NCBI GenBank assembly: GCA_029881835.1
Contig: JAOULV010000098.1
Span: 1-5,831 of the forward strand
Source of the DNA: Rhodospirillaceae bacterium
GTDB taxonomy: Bacteria; Pseudomonadota; Alphaproteobacteria; Rhodospirillales; Magnetovibrionaceae
Direction of reading: 5' to 3'
Length of the DNA: 5,831 bases
Numbering within the stretch: the first letter of the stretch is position 1; each line of letters opens with the position of its first letter. This document shows, in pieces, positions 1 through 5,310 of this stretch. The notes under the pieces are model-generated. The model ran no database searches and was not told the DNA's origin. It saw only the letters and a program-made list of their open reading frames with translations. The translations under genes and the position numbers were made by a program.

Positions 1-513
1 CACCATGTCATCGGTAATGCCATGATATTGGATTGATTGTTTTGGTATGCTCATCCCCGGATTGACTAAACGGTAAAACGCACCTGCTTCATCAATTTCG
101 CCATTTGTAATTCTAACGGCACCAATGGAAATAATTTCATCACCGCTAGATGGGCTAAGCCCGGTGGTTTCGGTATCAAAAACCACATAGGTTAATTCTT
201 TTAATTCCCTGCCGCCCATTTCATCCCAATGCATGGGCTGGTTGAGATCTTGAAAATCATAAAATTCTGGTCTTGCCGGAAGGCTGCGGTGGTCGTGCAG
301 CCTTGCCACCAGCATGCGATCTGTCCACAACCATACAACCACACCGCAAACAATAACCACGCCGCCCAAAGCCCAAATCGCATTGGCAGAGCCATATAAA
401 GAAAAAAACAAGACGAAGCCCACGCCCAGCACAAACACGCCGAGCATGACCATAAACGCAATGGCTATTATTGCGCGAATGCTCATTTCCCTGAAATGCG
501 CTATGTGGTCCAT
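1..513 (-). CDS. Membrane-anchored DnaQ-like 3'-5' exonuclease (C-terminus beyond left edge)
   Basis: Partial gene: 171 N-terminal residues are visible and the frame is still open at position 1. Two hydrophobic segments (about residues 13-38 and 44-63) suggest a double membrane anchor with the rest in the cytoplasm. After a linker comes the start of a DEDDh exonuclease fold: YVVFDTETTGLSP at about 109-121 is the Exo I motif, with D113 and E115 as metal ligands. IISIGAVRI (127-135) and the later YHGITDD (163-169) also match the DnaQ/PolC proofreading family. The Exo II and Exo III motifs would lie outside the window. The ATG at 513 is chosen because AAGGGG sits 7 nt upstream and the hydrophobic segment begins soon after. 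The family removes nucleotides 3'-5' from nucleic acid. Proofreading by this copy is not implied, because replicative epsilon subunits lack such an anchor. The exonuclease call is firm; the substrate is unknown. Confidence 0.88.
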   Translation of the reverse strand, partial: MDHIAHFREMSIRAIIAIAFMVMLGVFVLGVGFVLFFSLYGSANAIWALGGVVIVCGVVVWLWTDRMLVARLHDHRSLPARPEFYDFQDLNQPMHWDEMGGRELKELTYVVFDTETTGLSPSSGDEIISIGAVRITNGEIDEAGAFYRLVNPGMSIPKQSIQYHGITDDMV

Positions 514-576
514 GCCATCGCCCCTTAAAAACGGCCATCCTGACGAAGTTGCTGCATTATTGTTTGTAATATTGCC

Positions 577-870
577 CTACTTATTACCCGCAGCCAATAG
601 CGCATCTAAAATTGACGGCAAATCATCAATGCCGACCGAGTTTATTATTTTCTGTCCGGCAATTCGTACGTTGGGGCCTTCTTCGCACCGGCCAAGGCAG
701 ACTATTTGTTCAACCACAATGTCGCCTGATTTTTCTTTGGCAAGTTTTTTCAATTGCTTGAAAATATCTTTTGATCCACGCGCCGCGCATGATGAATGAA
801 CACCGCTGCGAAAATTGGTGCAAACAAAAATTGTGGGCAATTTCGATTGCGATGGTTTTTTGCTGGTCAT
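577..870 (-). CDS. Thioredoxin-like [2Fe-2S] ferredoxin, small single-domain protein
   Basis: A complete 97-residue protein with the signature of the thioredoxin-fold [2Fe-2S] ferredoxin family (related to NuoE and the Aquifex/Clostridium-type ferredoxins). A first pair of cysteines, C17 and C28, lies in VCTNFRSGVHSSCAARG, and a second pair, C58 and C62, in VCLGRCEEGPNV. Together they would ligate one cluster. The N-terminus is lysine-rich with no export signal, so it is cytoplasmic. It probably acts as a small electron carrier, but no partner enzyme is visible here. The gene lies 61 bp after the response regulator and 63 bp before the exonuclease, all on one strand. The ATG at 870 has only a weak ribosome site; an upstream ATG at 881 is followed at once by an in-frame stop and so cannot extend it. 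The family call is sure; the physiological role is unassigned. Confidence 0.9.
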   Translation of the reverse strand: MTSKKPSQSKLPTIFVCTNFRSGVHSSCAARGSKDIFKQLKKLAKEKSGDIVVEQIVCLGRCEEGPNVRIAGQKIINSVGIDDLPSILDALLAAGNK

Positions 871-904
871 GCTTAAAACATGGGAAAGCCGATGGCCGAA
901 TTCA

Positions 905-922
905 AGAAAATCGGTATTTTCT
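905..922. other. Small perfect inverted repeat between the regulator and ferredoxin genes
   Basis: AGAAAAT (905-911) and ATTTTCT (916-922) form a 7 bp A/T-rich stem with a 4-nt loop in the 61 bp gap. No U-tract follows on the minus strand, so it is not a standard terminator. It could be a weak processing or binding site, or chance. Confidence 0.3.
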
Positions 923-931
923 AATCATTCA

Positions 932-2011
932 TTAAGCAATAAGCCCGCCGTAGTGGCTTTTGGGGTAGCTTTCGTGTTTGGGGTTAATGTGGCCGAGCTT
1001 TTTTTCCATTTGCATCAACGATGCTTCAAGCGCGTAAGAGACATCACCGCCGCGGCCAGCCGCATGGGCGCTGGCCACTGCTTCGAGCCCCTGGATAGAG
1101 GTATCGGCAATTTCAAGAACTTGTTTGGTGTTTCCTTGGGTTCCTTCAAATGCCGCCTTTAAGGTGCGGGCGAAAGCCGAGACCAAAGGATAATTCATTG
1201 CTTCGCCTTCGCGTATCATGCGCAAAGCATTGCCATGCAAAAGCGATAGGGCACGGGCACGATGATTTTCACCACGCACTATTATGCCCAGCGCATTGCG
1301 CATTTCGGCAATATCATTTTTTATCCAATCGGCGTAATCCTCGCTCCAATTTTGTAAAAGCGTGTGCGACCAATTAAGTGCGGTAAAATCAATTTGTTCA
1401 CGCGGCGTGCCATCCATTATTTGTGCCATATAGTTGGGTAAATTAAACCCGCCTAGTTCGGGGTGGATGCCTTGGCCTAAATCTTCGTTGGTAATGTCGC
1501 GCATATGACGGCGTTCAGTTAACACAACATCACTATTGCGTCGCCTGCGGGTCGGGCCAAAATATGATGGGCTTTTAACAAATACCGGATTTGCGGTCAT
1601 AATGTTTGTCAGGTGTGTTTTAAGTTTGGCCATGGTAAACGGTTTTGACATTGCGCCGTTTACACCTGCCAAACGGGATAATTCTATTTTTTCTGCATCA
1701 AGATTGCCGCTGACAAAGCCCATGCGCAAAAATCTATTGGGTGAATTTTTGCTCATTCTTATCCATTTGGCCAAAACAAGACCGCCAACCGGGTCCATGT
1801 TCCATTCGCTTAGCACCAGGTCAACCGGTGGGGTTGACCCGTTCATCGGTGCATCGACAGATTGCACAAGGTGCGACATGGCCATCGCCCCGTTGCTGAC
1901 CGAGCGAACATAGCCAAAACCAATTTCATTTAACGCTGAGGTCAGTATGGTTCTTGACGATGCGTTATCGTCAACCACCAATACAGAACAATGTTTGAGC
2001 CCGTTTCCCAT
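932..2011 (-). CDS. Atypical CheY-like response regulator with C-terminal pseudo-Hpt-like domain
   Basis: A complete 359-residue protein. Residues 8-138 form a receiver domain: VLVVDD supplies the acidic pair D14/D15, S101 is the switch Ser/Thr and K123 in SKPF the conserved lysine. The phospho-acceptor Asp is replaced by Glu (E69 in VLSEWNM), so normal phosphorylation is unlikely. A linker carries SYFGPTRRRR (149-158), a motif known after receivers of many alphaproteobacterial regulators. Residues about 215-340 are helical; NYPLVSAFARTL (273-284) resembles the stretch after the phospho-His of Hpt-type domains in such proteins, but the His position appears to be Leu. No DNA-binding or GGDEF/EAL domain is seen, so output is probably by protein contact. 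The start at 2011 puts the receiver six to ten residues in, which is normal; its ribosome site is weak. It is divergent from the cytochrome gene. Receiver call strong; Hpt relation is inference. Confidence 0.85.
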   Translation of the reverse strand: MGNGLKHCSVLVVDDNASSRTILTSALNEIGFGYVRSVSNGAMAMSHLVQSVDAPMNGSTPPVDLVLSEWNMDPVGGLVLAKWIRMSKNSPNRFLRMGFVSGNLDAEKIELSRLAGVNGAMSKPFTMAKLKTHLTNIMTANPVFVKSPSYFGPTRRRRNSDVVLTERRHMRDITNEDLGQGIHPELGGFNLPNYMAQIMDGTPREQIDFTALNWSHTLLQNWSEDYADWIKNDIAEMRNALGIIVRGENHRARALSLLHGNALRMIREGEAMNYPLVSAFARTLKAAFEGTQGNTKQVLEIADTSIQGLEAVASAHAAGRGGDVSYALEASLMQMEKKLGHINPKHESYPKSHYGGLIA

Positions 2012-2223
2012 GCTTTACCGTCGGCCTTAGTTGTTGTTGGCCATAAGCTTCGCGCCCCGGACGCACGGCCTTTGGGTTCGATTATGGCCTTATTTTCCTA
2101 ACTTTTTCTAAATCTGGGGTGGCGATTTTTAAGCCCACCACGTTGGGATTGACCTTCCCCCTAGGGTAATGATTATTATCCGGCCGACGAAATGGCTACA
2201 AACGCCATAAACAATGGGAAAAA
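2012..2223. other. Divergent intergenic region between the regulator and cytochrome genes
   Basis: This 212 bp region should hold the promoters of both divergent genes. A plausible plus-strand promoter is described separately. On the minus strand, CATAAT (2081-2086) is a fair -10 match but no good -35 sits at the right distance. I see no small gene in it. Confidence 0.5.
2149..2176 (+). promoter_or_regulatory. Candidate sigma-70 promoter of the cytochrome c gene
   Basis: TTGACC (2149-2154, 5 of 6 to consensus) and GATTAT (2171-2176, 4 of 6) are separated by 16 bp; ATTATT at 2172-2177 gives a 17 bp spacing. The start codon lies about 47 bp downstream. The spacer contains the perfect palindrome CCCTAGGG (2159-2166), which could be an operator. 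This rests on motif matching only. Confidence 0.4.
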
Positions 2224-2655
2224 ATGATGAAGTTCAATGCGCCCGCACTTTTTGTAACCGGATTTTTAGTTCTGGGAGTTGGTTTAATTTTCTGGAATAT
2301 GGGAAATTCTTCCAATAACGAAAATGCGCCCGTTATGGTGCAGGTTCCGGATTTCTCATTAAAAGCGAAACGTGGCGAAGCTGCTTTCAATGCCACATGC
2401 GCACAATGCCATGGCGAAAATGGCGCGGGAACAGATCAAGGCCCGCCGTTAGTTCATGATATTTACAACCCCGGCCACCATGCTGATGAGGCAATCCGCC
2501 GTGCGGTTAGCCTTGGGGTGCGTAGACATCACTGGCCCTATGGCGATATGCCCAGACAAGAACATGTAAAGCCATCTGAGGTTGAGGCAATAATAGTTTA
2601 CATTCGCGAACTACAAGCGGCCAATGGCATAATTTATAAACCCCACCAAATGTAG
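2224..2655 (+). CDS. Membrane-anchored monohaem class I cytochrome c
   Basis: A complete 143-residue c-type cytochrome. Residues 5-25 are a hydrophobic N-terminal segment; with no clear signal peptidase site it is probably kept as an anchor, with the haem domain in the periplasm. C59-A-Q-C62-H63 is the CxxCH haem-binding motif and M109 in PYGDMPRQ is the likely sixth haem ligand. GPPLVHDIYNPGHH (73-86) and a terminal helix (VEAIIVYIRELQAANGI) match a compact cytochrome type common in Alphaproteobacteria. It should shuttle electrons in the respiratory chain or to a periplasmic oxidoreductase; no partner is next to it. Tandem ATGs at 2224 and 2227 are both possible, with GGGAA just upstream. 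It is the only plus-strand gene here, divergent from the regulator and convergent with the unknown membrane protein. Confidence 0.93.
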   Translation: MMKFNAPALFVTGFLVLGVGLIFWNMGNSSNNENAPVMVQVPDFSLKAKRGEAAFNATCAQCHGENGAGTDQGPPLVHDIYNPGHHADEAIRRAVSLGVRRHHWPYGDMPRQEHVKPSEVEAIIVYIRELQAANGIIYKPHQM

Positions 2656-2658
2656 CCG

Positions 2659-2687
2659 GTGCGTGCCTTGACGCACGCTTAGCGTGC
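2659..2687. terminator. Overlapping alternative hairpins at the convergent gene junction
   Basis: GCGTGC occurs at 2661-2666 and 2682-2687, flanking one GCACGC at 2673-2678. The middle copy can pair with either side, giving two mutually exclusive 6 bp stems; GTGCGT/ACGCAC (2659-2664/2671-2676) is a third register. The stop codon of the minus-strand gene is the 3-nt loop of one stem. No T-tract follows on either strand, so this may be a factor-dependent or bidirectional transcription end rather than a classic intrinsic terminator. Confidence 0.4.
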
Positions 2688-3731
2688 CAGCCTGCAAGGT
2701 GGGGTGTTTGTCGCGCGGTACCCTTCGTTGCCGTAGGGGATAATTTCAATATAGTCAACAAAGTTGCCCATACGTTTGTTCATTAGGTTTGTTGCTATTG
2801 CGGCTATTTTTTGACGCTCGGCATAATCGGGTTGCCTGTTGCCAATACCAATACTGCCAAATGCAACAAGCAAGCTTTCTTTGGTTGCCGGATAATTTAT
2901 GCACAAAGCCGAAACCCCGGCAGAACCGTTTACATATATAATTGTTGCATAAGCAACCATGGGGTCTTTTATGTTTTCACGTATCAACGGCCAATGCATT
3001 GGTTGAACCAAAACCGGTTTTGGCCATTTTGACACCATGGGGTCTTCTTCGCCTTCGGGCACAATGGCGGCTGCTTGATCGCCCGCTGGGGCATCTTGCG
3101 TCGCGCCCTCGGGTGCGCTTTGCTCTTTTTCTTGGCCGGGTTTCGGTGTCTCGGTTGATGATGGGCGCGGATCTGGCTGAGCGCGTGTAAATATTTCTGG
3201 TGGGGGCATTACTTTTGGCGGCGAGGCAAAATAAACGACCGAACCAACAACTATTGCAATCATTGCAACAATTAACGGGATGGCGATTTTGGGGTCACTT
3301 GCCGTAAGAATCGCACGTATAATTTTTGATGTAAGGGTATTTTTTTTGCGGCGGGATCGTCTTTCCTCAGGCGCAATCCCTAATTTCTTTTTTTGCAGGT
3401 ATTCTTGCGCTTTTTCTTTACGTTCTTCTTTTATGGTGCGCAGTAGCGCGGCAATAGCGTCAATGGTTGCCGCCAATTGATCGTTTTCTTCGACCTTGCC
3501 TATTATTTCATCTAGCTCTGCCAAAAACCGTGACACTTCGGGCGCATCATCATCACGGGTAAATAGTTTTTTTATTACCAGCGTCGTTGTTTCTTTTAAT
3601 GATTGCGGGGTTTTGGCCTTGGATATAATCGCAATAAGCCCGTTGGCCGGATCATCAAATACGACGTCCCAGTCGGTTATGCCTTCCGGCGTTTGTGGCC
3701 ATAGGGGCTTTTTATCGGCAGTTGTATTCAT
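2679..3731 (-). CDS. Unrecognised single-pass membrane protein with coiled-coil N-part and periplasmic C-terminal domain
   Basis: A 350-residue protein that I do not recognise. Visible parts, in order: an N-terminal region (1-60) with PLWPQTPEGITDWDVVFDDP; a charged, helical, probably coiled-coil stretch (about 62-116, rich in E, K, L and I); a strongly basic patch (RRSRRKK, 124-130); one hydrophobic membrane span (about 149-168); a Pro/Glu/Gln/Ala-rich linker (171-235); and a compact C-terminal domain (about 240-343) with IIYVNGSAGVSALCINYPA and GNFVDYIEIIPYG. By the positive-inside rule, the basic patch puts the N-part in the cytoplasm and the C-domain in the periplasm. This layout resembles anchored envelope or signalling proteins, but no named motif supports a function. 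The ATG at 3731 has AAGG 13 nt upstream, which is rather far. Codon choice and amino-acid composition look native. It converges on the cytochrome gene. Confidence 0.8.
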   Translation of the reverse strand: MNTTADKKPLWPQTPEGITDWDVVFDDPANGLIAIISKAKTPQSLKETTTLVIKKLFTRDDDAPEVSRFLAELDEIIGKVEENDQLAATIDAIAALLRTIKEERKEKAQEYLQKKKLGIAPEERRSRRKKNTLTSKIIRAILTASDPKIAIPLIVAMIAIVVGSVVYFASPPKVMPPPEIFTRAQPDPRPSSTETPKPGQEKEQSAPEGATQDAPAGDQAAAIVPEGEEDPMVSKWPKPVLVQPMHWPLIRENIKDPMVAYATIIYVNGSAGVSALCINYPATKESLLVAFGSIGIGNRQPDYAERQKIAAIATNLMNKRMGNFVDYIEIIPYGNEGYRATNTPPCRLAR

Positions 3732-3847
3732 TTTTGTATTTGGGCCTTAAATTTTTTCGCGCACCCGCGCACGCCAACCCCACACATAAATAGGGTTGTT
3801 AAGGGCATTTTAAGGCAGGGTTATAAACACGAAGTTAATCTTAAAAT

Positions 3848-3871
3848 TTGGTTTTATTTGGGAAAAACCAA
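3848..3871. repeat. Perfect 8 bp inverted repeat next to the DUF3126 terminator
   Basis: TTGGTTTT (3848-3855) and AAAACCAA (3864-3871) form an 8 bp stem with an 8-nt loop. In minus-strand transcription it follows directly on the terminator's U-tract. It could be a back-up structure or an operator for the next gene, 2679-3731. Confidence 0.4.
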
Positions 3872-3919
3872 CAAAAAAACACCGCCCCTTACCAGCCAAA
3901 GGCAATGAAAGGGGCGGCG
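3871..3919 (-). terminator. Rho-independent terminator of the DUF3126 gene
   Basis: On the minus strand CCGCCCCTT (3909-3917) pairs perfectly with AAGGGGCGG (3882-3890) across an 18-nt loop that can itself form a GCC/GGC mini-stem. The stem is followed almost at once by seven T (3873-3879). It starts about 30 bp after the DUF3126 stop. GC-rich stem plus U-tract is the textbook form, and it ends transcription from the DUF3126 side. Confidence 0.88.
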
Positions 3920-3949
3920 CATTATTTGATGATTTTCAAAAAAGACGGT

Positions 3950-4165
3950 TTAAACGCCTTCGATATCAATATCGAGAATGGTCATGACCAACGAGTATGA
4001 AACTTCACCTTCGTCTTCATCGCGGTGTAATACCGCGATAAATTCGTCACCAATGCTTACCTCTACCGGGGCATCTGGCTTGGTGGGCGGTGAAACCGTT
4101 AAACGGTTATTACCAAAAGTTTTTCTTAGGTAGGTTTGCACCCTGCCTATTTCTTCGGGCTTCAT
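3950..4165 (-). CDS. DUF3126 family protein
   Basis: A complete 71-residue protein matching DUF3126, a small conserved family of unknown function found mainly in Alphaproteobacteria. Hallmarks seen here are the start MKPEEIGRVQTYLRKTFGN (a helix), a middle stretch ending VEVSIGDEFIAVLHRDEDEGE, and the end SYSLVMTILDID. The length is typical of the family. The protein is acidic at its C-terminus with no signal or membrane segment, so it is probably cytoplasmic. It lies 61 bp downstream of the cold-shock gene on the same strand and could be co-transcribed with it; a strong terminator follows. The ATG at 4165 is preceded by purine-rich GAGAAAGAT, a weak ribosome site. The family name is confident; the function is unknown. 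Confidence 0.9.
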   Translation of the reverse strand: MKPEEIGRVQTYLRKTFGNNRLTVSPPTKPDAPVEVSIGDEFIAVLHRDEDEGEVSYSLVMTILDIDIEGV

Positions 4166-4180
4166 ATCTTTCTCTTTTTG

Positions 4181-4215
4181 GTGTTTACAGTCTGACGCTG
4201 TTTTTTATCAAACAC
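4181..4215. other. Nested inverted repeat between the cold-shock and DUF3126 genes
   Basis: GTGTTT (4181-4186) pairs with AAACAC (4210-4215), and inside it ACAG (4187-4190) pairs with CTGT (4198-4201). The minus-strand transcript lacks a U-tract after it, so it may be a weak or attenuating structure. Six T after CTGT lie on the plus strand, where there is no gene to terminate. Confidence 0.3.
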
Positions 4216-4226
4216 TGAAATAAGGG

Positions 4227-4436
4227 TTAGTCTTGGGCGACCAGGTTTTCTGCAGCGGCTTTACCGTTGCGACCTTCGACCAGTTCATATTCAACTTTCT
4301 GGCCTTCCCTTAGTGTTCTCAATCCTGCTTTTTCAACAGCAGAGATGTGAACAAACGCATCATCACCACCTGCATCAGGTTGTATAAATCCAAAACCTTT
4401 GGTTTCGTTAAACCATTTAACCGTACCCGTAGCCAT
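4227..4436 (-). CDS. CspA-family cold-shock protein
   Basis: A complete 69-residue single cold-shock domain (OB fold). The start MATGTVKWFNETKGFGFI contains RNP1 (KGFGFI, 13-18), and AFVHIS (27-32) is RNP2; their aromatic residues stack on single-stranded RNA or DNA. The length matches the 66-70 residues usual for bacterial CspA homologues. Such proteins act as RNA chaperones in the cytoplasm during cold shock, or constitutively in growth; which paralogue this is cannot be told. The ATG at 4436 is supported by GGAGG 10 nt upstream. A roughly 55-nt leader and a plausible promoter precede it (see separate entries). DUF3126 follows 61 bp later. Confidence 0.96.
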   Translation of the reverse strand: MATGTVKWFNETKGFGFIQPDAGGDDAFVHISAVEKAGLRTLREGQKVEYELVEGRNGKAAAENLVAQD

Positions 4437-4463
4437 TTCCTTGTATCCTCCGAAAAATTACAC

Positions 4464-4506
4464 GGCTAGGCTTTCAGCCTGCCGCTTGAACAAGTGCACC
4501 CTAGCC
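4464..4506 (-). promoter_or_regulatory. Inverted repeats in the leader and promoter of the cold-shock gene
   Basis: A perfect 7 bp inverted repeat, GGCTAGG (4464-4470) and CCTAGCC (4500-4506), spans the region. A second, mutually exclusive hairpin, AGGCT/AGCCT (4468-4472/4476-4480), shares bases with it. The distal arm overlaps the candidate -10 box, so the long repeat may be an operator. The short hairpin would be in the RNA leader about 30 nt before the start codon. Confidence 0.4.
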
Positions 4507-4526
4507 CACTTTTACCAATGCGGCAA
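4498..4526 (-). promoter_or_regulatory. Candidate promoter of the cold-shock gene
   Basis: On the minus strand TTGCCG (4521-4526) and TAGGGT (4498-4503, in context GCTAGGGT) are 17 bp apart. GCTA-type -10 boxes are usual for housekeeping promoters of Alphaproteobacteria such as Caulobacter. Transcription would start near 4491, giving a leader of about 55 nt. Confidence 0.5.
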
Positions 4527-4537
4527 CTTGGCGAATT

Positions 4538-4560
4538 AAAAAAACACCCCATTTATGGTG
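4538..4560 (-). terminator. Weak candidate terminator downstream of the LysE-type gene
   Basis: On the minus strand CACC (4557-4560) can pair with GGTG (4545-4548), followed by seven T (4538-4544). The stem is only 4 bp, so the call is weak. It lies about 115 bp after the LysE-type stop and just before the cold-shock promoter. The rest of the 238 bp gap 4437-4674 shows no gene. Confidence 0.3.
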
Positions 4561-4674
4561 ATAAAACGGTCATTTTGTGCCCCGAATGGGCAGATGGGCG
4601 ATTTTTTTTACCCCCAATAACCATATTTATTGATTTTTTGCGAAAGTCGCCCGACGGAAAAAATTAACGCCGCT

Positions 4675-5298
4675 TTAGCTCAAGGCCAGCCACACCCCAA
4701 CGCCAATCATCAAGGTTCCGGCAATGCGGTTAAGCATACGAACGTTTCCGCTTTTTTCCAAAAACCGTCTTAGCGCGCGCCCACCGCTGGCATAAAGAAC
4801 CAGACACCAAAATTCGATAAAAAGTATCATTATTATTAAAACCGATAATTGCGGCACCATCGGTAAGCTGGCGTCGACAAACGGTGGCAGCAACGCAACC
4901 ATAAACGCCCATGCTTTGGGATTAGATACCGCCGTTATAAAACCCTGCGCCGCCAAACCAGAACGCGATATATCGGACAGACCTGCGTTTCCTTCTTGAA
5001 AGGCCATGCGCCCGCGTGAACGCCACAATTCAACCCCCAAATAAGCCAGATATGCCCCGCCGCCGTATTTCAAAACCCAAAACGCTTCGGGGTATTTAAC
5101 CATCATGGCGGCAACCCCCAACACGGCCGCCAATGATACCAAGCCAACACCCAAAAGCTCGCCCGCCATCATCCACAATGTTCGTTTTAACCCCAATGTC
5201 ATGCCAAGGGTCATCGCCAGTGTCATGCATAGACCGGGCGTGATAGAAACAAAAAAGAAAGTTGGTATAAATACCGCCAACAAAGCAAAGTCGATCAT
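4675..5298 (-). CDS. LysE/RhtB-family amino-acid exporter
   Basis: A complete 207-residue integral membrane protein of the usual LysE/RhtB length. SITPGLCMTLAMTLG (18-32) matches the family's TPGP motif region at the end of the first helix, and NPKAWAFMVALLPPFVD (126-142) is the conserved NPK...lPpF motif. About six hydrophobic segments are visible (roughly 5-30, 40-66, 72-92, 115-137, 145-170 and 188-206). The family exports amino acids or similar metabolites using the proton gradient; the substrate cannot be read from sequence. The start at 5298 lies 12 bp after the SulP stop, so the two are probably translated from one mRNA; the ribosome site is weak. Oddity: residues 25-36 are three tandem MTLx units. 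Confidence 0.92.
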   Translation of the reverse strand: MIDFALLAVFIPTFFFVSITPGLCMTLAMTLGMTLGLKRTLWMMAGELLGVGLVSLAAVLGVAAMMVKYPEAFWVLKYGGGAYLAYLGVELWRSRGRMAFQEGNAGLSDISRSGLAAQGFITAVSNPKAWAFMVALLPPFVDASLPMVPQLSVLIIMILFIEFWCLVLYASGGRALRRFLEKSGNVRMLNRIAGTLMIGVGVWLALS

Positions 5299-5310
5299 GC
5301 TTGGCTTATC

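Larger units (their letters stand above)
3732..3949. other. 218 bp intergenic region between the unknown membrane protein and DUF3126
   Basis: It holds the DUF3126 terminator (3871-3919), an adjacent 8 bp inverted repeat, and presumably the promoter of the unknown membrane protein. TATAAC (minus, 3820-3825) is a possible -10 without a good -35. AGGGTT is directly repeated at 3793-3798 and 3818-3823 approximately, and CGCGCAC at 3758-3764 and 3766-3772. I see no gene in it. Confidence 0.5.

Noticed and set aside
201..538. Minus-strand open frames rich in Trp and Cys
   Set aside because: They are other-frame shadows of the exonuclease N-terminus, whose frame has the DTETTG motif and a good ribosome site.
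314..799. Plus-strand open frame of 161 codons
   Set aside because: It runs antisense to the exonuclease and ferredoxin genes, both of which have clear family motifs; its product is Thr/Pro-rich with no recognisable domain.
1536..1913. Plus-strand open frame of 125 codons opposite the receiver domain
   Set aside because: The minus-strand receiver is unmistakable; the opposite frame shows no family signature.
2118..2139. GGTGG/CCACC inverted repeat in the divergent region
   Set aside because: It is a 5 bp stem with a 12-nt loop, and no supporting context was found.
2942..3750. Several plus-strand open frames opposite the unknown membrane protein
   Set aside because: They are short, overlap each other and have biased compositions. 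The minus frame is one long uninterrupted 350-codon ORF with a sensible membrane layout.
4578..4609. Plus-strand hairpin TGCCC/GGGCA followed by eight T, terminator-like
   Set aside because: The T-run is about 9 nt away from the stem and no plus-strand gene lies upstream; both flanking genes are on the minus strand.
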